Shown piece by piece: positions 31,543-43,500 of a stretch of 64,000 bases of DNA (position 1 is its first letter; each line of letters starts with the position of its first letter). The position numbers and the translations under genes are program-made. The notes below the pieces were generated by a model. It did no database searches. It worked only from the letters and a program-made list of their open reading frames with translations, and was not told where the DNA came from. The stretch is from positions 140,168,876 to 140,232,875 of the forward strand of contig OX465281.1 in assembly GCA_949987705.1 (NCBI GenBank). The letters run 5' to 3'. This stretch comes from Thereva unica (lineage: Eukaryota; Arthropoda; Insecta; Diptera; Therevidae).

Positions 31543-32593
31543 GGCCAGTCATTAGAGCGAAAAAAACGGCAGATTTTGTTATAAAATTGTACAGCAAACT
31601 GCTTGCACTACTACTTCAGGGGTATCTCATAGATTACTAAAACCAAAAAACCAGCCAAAATTTACTCATGTGGAATTGTTTAAACAATAATTAGCATCAA
31701 AAATGGGTACTTTTTCCGTTTTTGGCGTATACAATAAAAAGTACTGGATGAATCACGTTACTCCCAACAGGATATTTGTAGAGAATTGAAAACCCTACAA
31801 AATGGGGTTTTCTAGACCTCGATCGGATAATTTTTCGCCGAGAAAAGCCAGAAAACCCCTTAAAAAGGCCACTTTTTTCAAAAACTCATACCTCTGTTAC
31901 TTTGCAATATTAGGGTATGATTTTTTGGGACATAATACCCTGGTACATATACTTCAAACTGCCAAAAGATGAAATTTGTCGCATGTATAGTTTCTGCATA
32001 ATTGCAGCATAAACAAAATAGACCCTAATCTTGCACATTGCGCCAATATTAGCAGAGTGGCCCGATTGAAATTTCCAAAACGGTTTCTGAAAGTATAGGC
32101 TAGGGGCTACAATTTGTCTATCTCACATTTTAATATAAGTTTGGAGAACAATGCTAAAAATGCTTTTGAAAATGGTACATAGGGCGAACATTCTAATTCG
32201 AAACGTATCAGGCCTTATGTATGTTGTGAGGGTAAGTATACTTCTTGTACGTGCAGGAAGCATGGGTCCCAATGCTCAAATTTGTGCGCAAACTGTACCG
32301 AAATAGTGTGCTCTAACATATCTATAGAAGATATTTGCATAGAAGAAGATGAAAATTAATTATAAAATAATTTTGGGAGTAACGTGATTCATCCAGTACT
32401 TTTTATTGTATACGCCAAAAACGGAAAAAGTACCCATTTTTGTTGCTAATTATTGTTTAAACAATTCCACATGAGTAAATTTTGGCTGGTTTTTTGGTTT
32501 TAGTAACCTATGAGATACCCCTGAAGTAGTAGTGCAAGCAGTTTGCTGTACAATTTTATAACACGAAAAAATCTCTAATGACTGGTCTAAGAA
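31543..32593 (+). mobile_element. DNA transposon with approximately 230-bp inverted ends and Cys-rich gene remnant
   Basis: The ends begin CCAGTCATTAGAG and share ATAAAATTGTACAGCAAACT, TACTTTTTATTGTATACGCC and GAATCACGTTACTCCCA. They run about 31550-31780 and 32371-32593. The body between keeps only the 3' end of a gene (32183-32359). I found no clean TSD. The family is unclear. Confidence 0.75.
32183..32359 (+). pseudogene. Cys-rich C-terminus of a transposon protein
   Basis: The frame is open from 32183 to TAA at 32357-32359 and reads RPYVCCEGKYTSCTCRKHGS followed by QCSNLCANCTEIVCSN and an acidic end. The spacing C-C-x5-C-x-C-RK-x-G-x2-C-x3-C-x2-C-x4-C-x-N resembles a short CXC (tesmin/TSO1-like) metal-binding motif. 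Cys-rich tails of this kind end some insect transposases and may bind zinc and DNA. No catalytic part remains upstream. Confidence 0.5.
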
Positions 32594-32639
32594 GGCGCAC
32601 TTTTCAGCTAAGCATGAAAATCTATATATGCATACACAT

Positions 32640-32844
<205 letters not shown>

Positions 32845-32845
<1 letters not shown>

Positions 32846-32880
32846 GAGGTGTGGCTATTAAATAACGAGACCAGAAACGA
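32845..32880 (-). mobile_element. Mariner-type terminal fragment
   Basis: TACGAGGTGTGGCTATTAAA then TAACGAGACC resembles the terminal repeat of some mariner elements. Only one end was found; the other side is replaced by the microsatellite. Confidence 0.4.
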
Positions 32881-32884
32881 AGCC

Positions 32885-33165
32885 CTCGAAGCGTAGGGAA
32901 GCACCCTTTATCCAGGGATTTCTGAAACAGGGTTTTCAGTGGAGACTGGAGAACCTCCGCACAGGACTTCAGGACAGCAGGTGGAATACCGTCAGGGCCC
33001 GAAGTGAAGTCGAAAGGGAATTCATCAATATGTTTCACGATATCAGCAAGGGTAATTGAGAGAGGTAAAAAATGAGGCTCTCGGTTAGGGGTAATGTGAC
33101 GAAAACTATTGTCATTAGGCTGAAAGTCAGAAGGTAAGGGAAGGGAGGGTTTCAGTTTTTACATG
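32885..33165 (-). pseudogene. CR1/jockey-type LINE reverse transcriptase fragment
   Basis: The minus strand reads [16 protein letters not shown], then [20 protein letters not shown] and [13 protein letters not shown], which match the thumb-proximal RT entry blocks of jockey/CR1 LINEs. It stops at the mariner-like junction at about 32880, so the catalytic palm is absent. No 3' end is present. Confidence 0.75.
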
Positions 33166-33565
33166 ACGGCGATTATCAATGCGAATGATAAAATTTTAGG
33201 CGGTCCCGTCAGGTGTTGCTGCCAGTTTTGCCATAGTAACTGCTATGACTGATGTATAACCTAACGCCTGAGCTGATGACTGATGTAATTATTCGAATAT
33301 TTTGATTTCCATCAATCACGACTGATGGAATTGATGGATGACGCGTGAAATGGACTCCTTAGGTGTTGCGCTACTTTTGACGCTGAGTGTATAATACACT
33401 TCGTGGGAAGTGTATTAAACATATTTTTATGAAGCAGTTTGGAAAAGATCAGCTGGTTATTTATTTTGGTTCCTTTTTCCACGTTAAAGACAATGTTTTT
33501 TTGTCGGACAACGTATATGGAATGTTTGTTTTTCTATTATAAAATTAAATAAAAACGAAAAAAGA
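33166..33565. other. Core of composite, no gene recognised
   Basis: Repeated ACTGATG words at 33245-33330, and one end of a weak inverted match (AGGTGTTGCG at 33361) to 31200. Confidence 0.35.
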
Positions 33566-34026
33566 GGTTATGTATAAATTTTTTCTCTTCATGAAATAGA
33601 GGACTTTGACTCGTCGGACGGCGAAATCGGCAAACAAATTTTGTCGGACACATATACCATGTAATTCCACTTATTTTTCTTAAGCGATCGTGGAAAAAAT
33701 CAGATGGTTATTAATAAATTTTTGGAAGCCCATAACTTAGCAGGTTTGCGGTGGTAGACATCCTTAACGATCCAATATTTTTGTCGGACGAGTTTTGTTT
33801 CGCGCGTATCATCGCCATCTCATGCGACTATGATTGTTAAAAAAACAGTTTCTATAAATTTTTGGGCACCATAAAAAGGTTGACTTTCGAGCAGCCTGGA
33901 GGAAAAAAGCTGCGGTTTCAGGAATTTTCGCAGAGCAAAAGGTGGTAGACTAGGTGTCCTTAATCCATACAAAAAGTTTCAAGTGGTTATGTATGAATAT
34001 TTTTTTTGTTCGCGGGCACTTAGTCT
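33566..34026 (-). repeat. Right inverted arm, uninterrupted
   Basis: Reverse copy of the left arm. Near 33893 it carries the intact target GCAGCCTGGAGGAAAAA, which corresponds to the Transib insertion site in the left arm. Confidence 0.85.
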
Positions 34027-34855
34027 ATAATGGTGTGATGGCACACTTATCTGCTCATTAGGCTCTTCTTCCACGGGTTGACTCGTAACATACGCGACTA
34101 CGACTCTATTTTGTGTCAACGACCAATTCTAGTACACGCGTCGATTCTGCGACGGCATAAAAAGGACACGCTCGCGACTCTGAACAGGAAATTTTCTTAC
34201 TTTACTTTTGTCATAGAAGGGCATTTAATTAAAATAAAGAATATAATATTTTGGATGCACCCCTATATTAAGAGGCATTTGTGGCTGCAAAGCAACTACA
34301 GCGACATGGAAAAAATGTGTATGCCAATTAAACGTGTGAGTGAAATAGCAATAATATTCCAAAAATAAACGGTTTAGATAGCCATTTTTCGGACCCATAG
34401 ATCTACGAATTTGGTATACAGTTTTCTTTTTTATATCCCAAAAAATATGTTTTTGGAATATTACTATTCTTCTTCTCATACGTTCAATTCCAAACTAGAC
34501 GCAACGGAAAATATTGTACAACGGTTTCATCGCCTTTGGAATTTACCCAACTGCTTGGGAACTTCGGTCAGCAACTCGACCAATATGATACTCAAATCGC
34601 GTGAGACTCGCGCAGCAGGTCGCGTGCAACTGGTATCCGCCGCGTTGCGTCAACAACGAATCGACTCATGTACGAACTTAACTAAAAATATATGGAGATT
34701 AATCGTAAATCGTATTTATGGTACCACTAAAACCGATTTACCCTCAAATCGTAAAAAATTTATCGTAAATGTCAACGATTGAAATTTGGTGCTCGTAAAT
34801 AAAAAAGGCGGTAGTTGTATAAAAAAACGTGGTTATTACAAAAAAATAAGATTAA
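34027..34855. other. Non-coding stretch with a 43-bp inverted pair
   Basis: AACGTGTGAGTGAAATAGCA and AATATTCCAAAAA at 34330-34368 are matched in reverse at 34448-34490. A possible PIF fragment follows at 34500-34565. No intact gene. Confidence 0.45.
34500..34565 (+). pseudogene. Tiny Harbinger/PIF transposase fragment
   Basis: The frame reads ENIVQRFHRLWNLPNCLG, which matches the block just before the first catalytic Asp of PIF transposases (compare FFNLWDMPNCVGALDG in Harbinger-3). It ends before the Asp. The surrounding 123-codon frame shows no other similarity. Confidence 0.4.
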
Positions 34856-35761
34856 TGCCCGGTTTCACAGTGTCGGTTTAAGCTTTCGCTCAGCTAAACC
34901 TGAACAGTTAGTTTAAGCTTTAGCTTAATTCGAAATCGTTTCACAGTTTGTTTTTGTGCTCAGTTCAGCTAAACTTAGTTCATTGAATTTTGTAGGCCAC
35001 TGTGGTCGAGTCAGTTGTCATATTTTGTGAAATTTTTGCTCTTGGTAAATGAATTATGTGATTTTTAACTGTTTATGTTTATATGTATGTAAGAATTTGT
35101 GAAAAAATAAGGCTCTCTTGCATTTGTCTACCAAAGTAAATAATAGACAGGTGGCTTTACAGTTTTCTCATATCGTTATGTCCCCCTTTTTTGGTATTTT
35201 GACTGGAATACCTTCCGTCCACCCCCGGAAAGGTATAAGTTTTCCGTATTAATTATTGGCTTGGATGTGTCGCATCTGCTATAAGACTATGAGGTACATT
35301 TTCAGCAGGGCGGTAAAGCAAATATGTCGCGATCTTTGGAGTAGCACACTGCAGCCTTTTATCCGCACTCTGCACGGCATGCTTTTTAGTAGAATGTTTT
35401 CTTCTTTTTACAATTGGTATGAAATCTCCTTACACGAATAATACACGAATAACTATGTAATAGTATTCTTCATCAGTAGCATCAATAATATCATCTAAAT
35501 CACCATCCATTGTCCTTAATTAATCGCAACTCCAAAAATTAATTAATTTAAACAAGCCGGAATAGAACCAAACAACCAAAGCAATCACTTCTCACACAAA
35601 ATTGACATTTCTCAACGATAAGCGCTCAAATTTGGCAGCTTAAGCTAACGCGATATTTGAGCTCAGTTTAAGAGAAAAACCTCCACTGTGGAACACCAAA
35701 AACATTTAAGCGGAAGCTTAACTCAATTTCGAGGTTTAAGCTTTCACTGTGGAATCGGGCA
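34856..35761. mobile_element. Harbinger-type MITE carrying LINE sequence
   Basis: The ends TGCCCGGTTTCACAGTG and (reversed) TGCCCGATTCCACAGTG are flanked by TAA on both sides (34853-34855, 35762-35764). Subterminal TTTAAGCTT and AGCTTAA words are plentiful. On the minus strand ATG 35510 opens MDGDLDDIIDATDEEYYYI, which resembles the acidic start of a Harbinger transposase. The centre (about 35140-35410) is an RTE LINE fragment. Confidence 0.75.
35140..35410 (-). repeat. RTE LINE fragment within the Harbinger MITE
   Basis: CCCCCTTTTTTGGTATTTTG and AATACCTTCC-TCCA match 62555-62600, and CGGCATGCTTTTTAGTAGAAT matches 62922-62940. The piece corresponds to two blocks of the LINE (about 62530-62667 and 62845-62945) with about 180 bp between them missing. 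It lacks LINE ends and any LINE tail. Confidence 0.75.
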
Positions 35762-35807
35762 TAAAAGATTTAAGTAAAGAAAAGTGATTATGGTGTTTAT
35801 TTATTAG

Positions 35808-36232
35808 CCGTGTTTTTTAATGAACTATATAGTTCTTCCCCATGCAAATCTTAAGACCCAGGTTTGATCGGGGTCTCTATCGAGGTTTTGGGAAATTTCT
35901 CAATTTCCCTTTCTTTTCGGAATGTTGCATACTTTTAGGCGGCAGGAAAAATTTCATTTAAAAATAAAAGCTACAGAAAGTGACGAGAGCAAATTTTTAA
36001 CAAATAATTCATTTTTTAGAAACTTATTTATTATTTTGTAGAGGGGATTTCGTGTAACAGTTGTTTAGTGACACTTAACTTCCGTTAAATTTTGAAATTT
36101 TTAAGCATCAAAGTAGGCGCTTTATAAAATTTCCCTTGTCGCTTTTTTAATGAACTCGATGAAAGAACTATGGCCGTGCCGTTTTTTTAATGAACTGGGT
36201 TTTGAGAGATTTTGAGTTCATTAAAAAAGTGG
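35808..36232. mobile_element. Possible MITE with TTTTTTAATGAACT ends
   Basis: GCCGTGTTTTTTAATGAACT at 35808 is matched in reverse by AGTTCATTAAAAAAGTGGC ending near 36231. Two further copies in forward orientation lie at 36148 and 36180, the latter forming a hairpin with the right end. No TSD was resolved. Confidence 0.5.
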
Positions 36233-36341
36233 CATGGGAAATTTTGCAAAACATCAACTAATTCTATCTTCAGTGTATAGCTAAAACGTCAACAGTCGCC
36301 GTCGGTATATGTGGTTTTCAATGCAAAGTTTGGTTTTGTAA

Positions 36342-36446
36342 GTGCCTGTTCAGACGGTTCGCTTCCGCGACCTTTCAACACGACATTTGTTGATGCGGAG
36401 AGGCGGGTGGGAAGGAAGTGCGTCTCGATTTGAATGCGACTCACGA
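36342..36446 (+). repeat. Second copy of the GTGCCTG terminal sequence
   Basis: About 105 bp starting GTGCCTGTTCAGACGGTTCG matches 1411-1516, sharing CCTTTCAACACGA and GAAGTGCGTCTCGAT. The opposite end was not found before the gypsy LTR. Confidence 0.7.
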
Positions 36447-36698
36447 CTTATTTCTCGGTCACGTGCCCGTTTTTTCCCATACTGTTTCATTTGAGTGTGC
36501 CATGCTCATTCTTGTTCCTACCGGCAAAGCGTAGCTGTCAAAATTTTTAGTAAGCAATTTTCTTTAATATAAATAATATTTTCATTAAATAGTAGTAATT
36601 TCAGAAATTGAACCTATTTTTTCATAATTGAAGAAATCTAGGGGCACCTAGATATTTCGGTAACGAATTTAGCTGGAGCTGGACTGAAAAATTGATAT

Positions 36699-37213
36699 TG
36701 TTACGTTTTTACGGCTTAACGGGATTCGTAGGATTAATTAAGGAATACACTTTTTAATTATCCACACAATAATTTATTTATTACAAACCAAACACAATTT
36801 AATTATAAACACAATTCTTACAGTTCACTATAATCACTTTTAATTTAATAACTCGCATTATTAAATTCTATCTATCGCTTTATAGTTCACTTTTAAATCA
36901 CCACTTTTCACTGTTTCTCACTTTAGAACACTTTTATCGCCTTTCAAATAAAAACTGACTTTCTCAGCGCCTGCAAGCCGCTTTTAAGCCAAGCTCCACC
37001 TTTATTTAACTTCTGGAACCTTCTCGAGTCCTTTTTCTCGAGCCTAGTGGTATGTTCTTTTCTTTTCGTCCAGAAGCTTGAAGTTGTCCTCACTTATCGC
37101 GCGTTCCAATTTTAGTTTAGTACATAAATCATTAGTTCAGACATCAACCGGAGTTGTTACTGACAATCGTTGGTTATGCTTTTTGACAAACAGATGGCGC
37201 ATAAATCATCACA
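36699..37213 (-). repeat. 3' LTR of the Ty3/gypsy element
   Basis: The segment runs TGTTACG to ATCACA (TG...CA) and adjoins a polypurine tract on the coding strand, read as AAGAAGGGGGCAA at 37214-37226. It lies right after the end of pol. The partner 5' LTR is not in the window, so length and borders rest on this one copy. Confidence 0.65.
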
Positions 37214-37224
37214 TTGCCCCCTTC

Positions 37225-38342
37225 TTAGGACTGTTCGTCCCGAACAGTTGTCCATCCTGAATCCGGCTGATGATATGGGCACAGCCTGTCTATGTGCACA
37301 ATCTTCTTCTTGGCTTTGGGCCCTTGTTGAATCCTGTAGACAACGTCGTTGATCCGTGTTAGGATTTTATAGGGCCCCTCCCACTGGCGCTGAAGTTTCG
37401 GAGACTTGCCCTTTCGTCGTCGAGGATTGAACAGCCAAACGAGGTCACCTTCCTGGTATCCGCTACAGTTTGCTCGGAGGTCGTACCTAGTTTTTATCCT
37501 GTCACTGGCTATCTTAAGATTCTTCCTTGCAAGCTGATGGATATCTGCGAGTCGATCACGAAGTTCACCTGTATAACCGCCAGTAGACTCGTTGCTTTCA
37601 ACAGGTGTTCCAAATTTCAAGTCGCTAGGCAGCCGGATTTGTCTTCCAAAAATCACACTACAAGGGGTTTGTCCTGTGGAATTATGAACCGCTGTCCGAT
37701 ATGCCATTAGAAATATAGGGATGTAACTGTCCCAGTCACGCTGGTGCTCGCTAACAACTTTCCTTAGGTGTTTTAGCATTGTCCTGTTGAATCGCTCTAC
37801 CATTCCATCGGACTGGGGTTGAAGGGGCGTCGTCCTGGTCTTCTTCACTCCAAGTATCTTACATATTTCTTGAAAAACTTGAGATTCAAAGTTTTTCCCT
37901 TGGTCAGAGTGAAGCTCATGAAGAACACCAAATCTGCAGATCCAATTGTTCACTAATTCCTCTGCAACAGTGATTGCTTCCTGATTTGGAATGGCATATG
38001 CTTCGGGCTACTTACTGACGTAGTCTATGACCACCAAAATGTATCGATTTCCTCGGTCTGACACCGGAAAAGGACCCGCCACATCGATTGCGATTCTTTC
38101 AAATGGGGCTCCCACGTTGTATTGCTGCATTTATCCTTTGTTCTTACCCGAGGGCCCTTGCTGCTGGCACAAGTTGTGCATTTACGGCACCAGTCTGCAA
38201 CATCGTCTCGCATGTGAAGCCAATAGAATCTATCTCTTATTTTTGCCAAAGTTTTATTGACTCCCAGATGTCTTCCTGATGCGCCGTTATGACACTCCTC
38301 GAGAATATCCCTTATTCTAACGCGAGGGACTAATACCTGCAT
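37225..38342 (-). pseudogene. Gypsy integrase
   Basis: The 38342 frame has an HHCC zinc-binding domain (ECHNGASGRHLGVNKT, WCRKCTTCASSKG). A frameshift near 38130 and a stop near 38010 follow. The 37953-37225 frame has HSDQGKNFESQVFQE with the second Asp, TPLQPQSDGMVERFNRTML with the catalytic Glu, and a C-terminal GDLVWLFNPRRRKG and WEGPYKI region (GPY/F-like). The integrase would join element cDNA to the genome. Disrupted, so inactive. Confidence 0.85.
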
Positions 38343-38402
38343 TCGATGAGAGGTACCGTCAGCGGTTTCCCATTAGCGCTTTAATACCATTTGCGCTTTA
38401 AT

Positions 38403-38494
38403 CAAACCAAGCTTACTACTAGACATTGCACCGTGAACTGAACGACATGACGGACTGGTAGTACAAAGGGTTACACGTAAGCTTGGTTTTTTCA
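38403..38494. repeat. Small palindromic insertion in gypsy pol
   Basis: AAACCAAGCTTAC and its reverse GTAAGCTTGGTTT bound about 90 bp between RNase H and integrase. The surrounding gypsy protein reading is lost here. It may be a very short MITE; no TSD was resolved. Confidence 0.5.
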
Positions 38495-39891
38495 TAAAAC
38501 AAAAATAAATACTTCTCGCTCAATGTACAACGAATCCCATTGGGCCCAATAGCTCTTCAGGGTCTCGCTCCTCTCAGCAATGTCCTTCCATTCAGGCTTT
38601 TCCTCGTATTCCTTCCATGTCAGAATTGAAGAAATATCCGGGTCGTCGCGTTGGGCGTCTCGGAGTCCCTGGTCATCCCATCGTGTCGTTGGCTCGACTG
38701 TCGTCCTTTGATACTTTTCCTCGATACGTCCACAATGTTTGCAGTCTGGTACGCATGGTCGCCGGGAGAGTGCATCTGCATTTCCATGGTTTCTTCCCTT
38801 TCTGTGGTCTATATTGAAGTCGTAGGACTGAAGTCTCTCTATATCCATCTTGCCATTTGTCCTTCAGGGTTTTTGAATTGCATCAGCCATTTTAATGCTG
38901 CATGATCCGTTCGAAGGATGAAGTTTTGCCCATAGAGATACTTGTGGAGTGTTTAGTTGAGTCCACGATTGCCAATAGTTCCCGTCTTGTGACACAGTAA
39001 TTCCGCTCCGATTTTGACAGCGCTCTACTGTAATAAGCTATGACCTTTTCCTGTCCGTCGAAGTTTTGTGATAGCACTGCACCAATCCCGACATTACTCG
39101 CGTCTGTGTCCAATATGAATCTTTCGCCTGGCTTCGGGTATGTGAGTATTGGTGCTTGGCAAAGTCCTCGTTTTAGTGTGTTGAAACTTTCCTCGCACTT
39201 TTCTGTCCAGATAAATGGTTTTCCTTTTTCTGTCAGTTTATGTAATTCCTTAGCTATGTCGGCAAAATTCTTGACAAAACGCCTATAATAGGTGGCAAGT
39301 CCCAAAAAGCTTCGAAGTTCATGTTTATCCTTCGGTGTGGGCCAATTCTTAACCACTGTTATTTTCTCAGGATCTGTTTGAACTGGATGAAACCACATGT
39401 CCGAGATAGTTGACTTGGTCTCTGAACAGTACGCACTTTTTAGGGCTGAGTTTCAGTTGGGCAGTTCTCAACTTTTGGAAAACCTCTCGTAGATTGCCCA
39501 GATGTTCCTCGAAACTTTTTCCAACGACGATGATGTCGTCCAAATAAACCAGACAAGTCTTCCATGTCAGTTCTCGCAAGACGCATTCCATCAGTCGTTC
39601 GAATGTAGCTGGAGCATTACACAGTCCAAACGGCATGACTGTAAACTGCCACAGGCCGTTTCCTACAGAGAAGGCTGTCTTTTCTCGGTCCTCCGGGTGA
39701 ATTTCGACTTGCCAGTAGCCGCTCTTAAGATCCAAGGTAGAAAACCATTTAGCTCCAGAGAGAGTACCCAGTGTGTCATCGATACGAGGTAATGGGTAGC
39801 TGTCCTTTTTAGTGATGTCATTTAACCGCCGATAATCCACGCAAAATCTTGTACTGCCATCTTTCTTTTTGACTAGAACCACGGGAGACAT
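38492..39891 (-). pseudogene. Gypsy reverse transcriptase and RNase H
   Basis: Frames in order: 39891-39367 with [21 protein letters not shown] (first catalytic Asp), [12 protein letters not shown] and [11 protein letters not shown] (the YLDD core); 39398-38892 with YYRRFVKNFADIA and the RNase H start ILDTDASNVGIGAVLSQ; then 38848-38492 with IDHRKGRNHGNADALSRRPC. At least three frameshifts lie between them (near 39890, 39390 and 38935). RT and RNase H copy element RNA to DNA. The motifs are intact but not in one frame. Confidence 0.85.
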
Positions 39892-39963
39892 CCAAGGGAT
39901 TTTCGACTCCTTGTCTTCTCATATCTTCAATCACACCGGCTGCCTCTTCCCGCTTGGCTAGTG

Positions 39964-39968
39964 GTAGT
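39964..39968 (+). repeat. Target-site duplication GTAGT (left copy)
   Basis: GTAGT directly precedes the left BEL LTR and recurs at 48661-48665 after the right LTR. The gypsy codon phase is the same on both sides. Confidence 0.9.
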
Positions 39969-40554
39969 TGTTTATTACGAGAAGTTCTTTTACTTCCCGG
40001 TGGACTGATTGTCCAAAGTTTCCTTTTTAAAATTATCAAGGTGTTACACCTTGACAAAGTTATTTAAAAATGTTGACAAAGTGATTCACCTTGACAACGA
40101 TTGCTTTGTTGATTTGATTGTAAAGTTTGTGCTTGAGCGAAACACCCAAACACAGGACAATTAGAAATTAAACGCTTGAAGTCTTATTAATAACTGTGTC
40201 TCTTTAATTATCCATTAATTTCTTTTATATACACAAAACTGCTTACATTGCTAAAAGAATGTTCTATGCATTTTGTGCAACATTAGAATTTCTGAGCATC
40301 TGCCGATTCTCTATGGAAATTCGCGTTATCTAGCCGCTTCGCATATTTTCTCATGGCCGGACGGATCAGATTACGTCTGGCTTGATGTTTTATCAGAAAT
40401 TCTAATGTTGCTGGTCAACATGCTTACATGCCGAAAAAAGATAATAAATGTCTTTACTTTTGAAAATGAGAAAAATTATGATAACAAAAAAAGTTTTTTT
40501 TGATTGATTGATTTTTATGATACATATACTAAATTTGTACTATGAGTACAAACA
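39969..40554 (-). repeat. BEL 3' LTR
   Basis: It runs TGTTTATTACG to GAGTACAAACA on the plus strand and contains a palindromic segment (AAGGTGTTACACCTTG) and AT-rich runs. Same length as the copy at 48075-48660. The open frame at 40273-40503 is LTR sequence, not a gene. Confidence 0.95.
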
Positions 40555-40575
40555 TACTGCCCGCCTTGAACGATG
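40555..40575 (-). promoter_or_regulatory. Polypurine tract of the BEL element
   Basis: On the coding strand AAGGCGGGCAGTA directly precedes the 3' LTR. The second BEL element has a similar AAGGCGGGGAGCA in the same place. It would prime plus-strand DNA synthesis. Confidence 0.7.
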
Positions 40576-40580
40576 TTCAA

Positions 40581-43500
40581 TTATACAACAACGGTAAAGT
40601 CTAATCCTTCGCTTACTCCAACATGCGTCCGGGGTTTAGGTTGAGGCCGCTTAGGTCGTCTGCATCTGATGTACCCATATCGCACCAAAATTCCTATTAT
40701 TAAGACTGCTACTAATGTAATGCTGAGGTAGCCGGTGATGCTGTGATGATTATTGTGGGCTTCGATTTTCTTAGGCAGCTCTAGATTTTGTTGCGCAAGC
40801 TGCTGCTGTATTTCATCAAGAGTTTCTTGTTGTATCTTGAAGATGGCATCAGAATTCCCTTCATGTGGTACTTTCGGCTTAGTACTAGAGTATCGGATAT
40901 GACCTGTCGCCGTGCTGTTGAAGTTATTGTGGTGCCCTTGAACAGTCGCCAACTTCTGCTTCAGAATACATTCTGGTTCCAATTTCAGTTGACCGATTCC
41001 TTCGAGCGTGATGGTGGATGGCTCTCCATTGCACACGATATTGGTTACTGTTGGTTCCTTCATAGCAAATATCCATTCATTGGGATGATCAAGTTGAATC
41101 CAAATTGGTTGTTGGTGTAGTATTTCTACTGGGCATTGTGAGAACGTGGGCATCTCGTTAAGGAGATACACTTCACACATGCCTATTTCAGCACCTCGAT
41201 GGTAGAGTGGTTGTTGAAGTCGGCATATGCGTCTGTCGCTCATAGCTAAGCAAAGTTTTAGCTCGACTTCTGACATTGGACAGTACATGTCTCTAAGTGT
41301 GTTGATGGCAAGGTACCTTGAAGTTGTCCGAATAGCCACAAAGGTGTTATTTACTACTGTGGGGATTGGGGTTATCTTAAATAAGTCGAAATCATCAGCA
41401 TTTAGTAACGGTATTTTGAGATGAAAAATGACGTATTTGTCAGTCTTGCAACCAGCTACTGTGATGAGATGGTATAAGCTGCTTATGCTATGGCCATCGG
41501 TCGGAAGGCTGTATGATGGTGGTAAGTGGCTTCGAATGGTCATAAGCTCCTCCTTCAGTTGGCGAGGTGATATGATCTGAGGGCTCAGTCTTCCATGATG
41601 CGTGTCTGCCAAAATGTCCAGGATCAACGAATGGACATGACGCAAATTCGTTGTAAGTAGCGTCATTTGTATAGCAAGTGACGTCACTAAGTTTTGCATT
41701 TTTAATGCATAGCTCTCTCCTGTGTCGGGATGGACGGTATTGAGGAGTTGCTGATATTGGTTTTCCAAGTTCTTGAATCTTGCCTCTGTTGTTGACTGGT
41801 CCTTTCGTATGACGTTAATTGTCGAATCTATAATGGATGTTTGATTCTTCACTAGTGCCAGTAGATGCTCCTCATTAGTTCGAATATTGTCGATGGTTTC
41901 TGACATTTTTACAGCATAGTCGTTGTCCAATACTCCAAATAATGCATTTGCCATATTTCCGACAAAGTTCACCGCTCCTCGTTTCATTCTACTTGGCGTA
42001 CGCTGTAGACTGAGCAATTCATCACTTGCTTCAAATTCTTCCTGAATGTGTTGAAATTCCCCTATGATTTGTTCACATGTTGGCTTTTGATTAATTTCTT
42101 TGCAAAGTTGGTGAAACGTTGAAAGCCCCTTGAGGAAAATTTGGTACTGTGACTGTAACGGTTGCAGATCAAAGTATACGATGATGTCCCATTGTCTTGA
42201 TGTTAAGCCAACTTTGCCGACGTTTTCAAACTTTAATCCATGATGCTCCTTAAAACGTTTAACTTCTATATTGGATGCCATAATGATTGGTAGGATCAAG
42301 CATATTGCTAAAATCGTTAGTATGGTCGGTGATGTTGTTCGCCGTACTCTTTTACTTGGTGTCTCTTCTGGTTCGTTCTCTTCGTTTTGTTGACTTGATC
42401 CGAAGAGGTGGTCGTCATCACGTTTTTCATCATCTTCTGTCATTAAGAGTGGGGCCAGTCTGTGTATTGCTCTTTTAAAGATGCCTGAAGCGGTTTTCAC
42501 ATCTACTACGCGCACACAATCATCCTCCCCCTTATAAATCTTCACAATTCTTCCCAGTGGCCACTTCATGATTGGCATGTTGTCTTCCTTTAAGATAACT
42601 AACGTTCCGGTTTTTACGTTATTGAGCCGTGTATTCCATTTATAACGATGCTGCAGTTCGCTCAGATACTCTTGTGACCACCTGTTCCAGAAATTTTGCT
42701 TGAGGTGTGTTAACATTTTCCACCTATTCTGTAAACTTCCTTGTAACTCCTTTCCAGTTTGGTCGACAGTTGCTGTAAGGGGCTCCCCAATAAGAAAGTG
42801 ACCAGGAGTTAGAGCACTGAGGTCATTTGGATCATTAGATAGTGGCGTTATTGGGCGTGAGTTTAACACTGCTTCAATGTCAATCATTGCTGTCTCTAAT
42901 TCCTCATATGTCATTGATACGTTTGCCATGGATCGTACTAATAAATGTTTTGCTGATTTGACTGCCGCCTCCCAGAGTCCGCCGAAGTGAGGAGCTCTTG
43001 GTGGTATAAAACGAAAATTGATGGATTTGGAGCTGCAGGTGCTGGTAATGGCTTCTCTGCCTTTAGCCGAATAAATGACATCCTTCAACTCACTTAGTTG
43101 ATTGCTAGCCCCAACAAAGTTGGTTGCGTTATCGCAGTAGAGATTTTGAACATGTCCTCGCCTACCGATGAACCGTTTAAGTGCTGCAATGAAGGCGTCG
43201 GTTGTTAGATCGGAGACAATCTCGAAATGGACTGCCTTGGTAGAGAAGCAGCAAAAGACTGCAATATAAGCTTTTGTTGGTCTTTTGCCCCTCAACTTGT
43301 AGTGAATTGAAATTGGCCCGCAAAAGTCTACTCCGGCATTGATGAATGGTCTGGTGGGCTGCACTCGATCCACAGGTATGTTACCCATCAACTGATGAAA
43401 TAGTTTCGGCTTGGCTCTCGTACATGCGGTGCAGTGTTGAACTATAACTCGTGCAAGGGCCTTTCCTTTAATCGGCCAGAAATGTTGCCTAACGGTGGCG

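Noticed and set aside
40273..40503. Small plus-strand ORF, repeated at 48379-48609
   Set aside because: It lies fully inside both copies of the BEL LTR.
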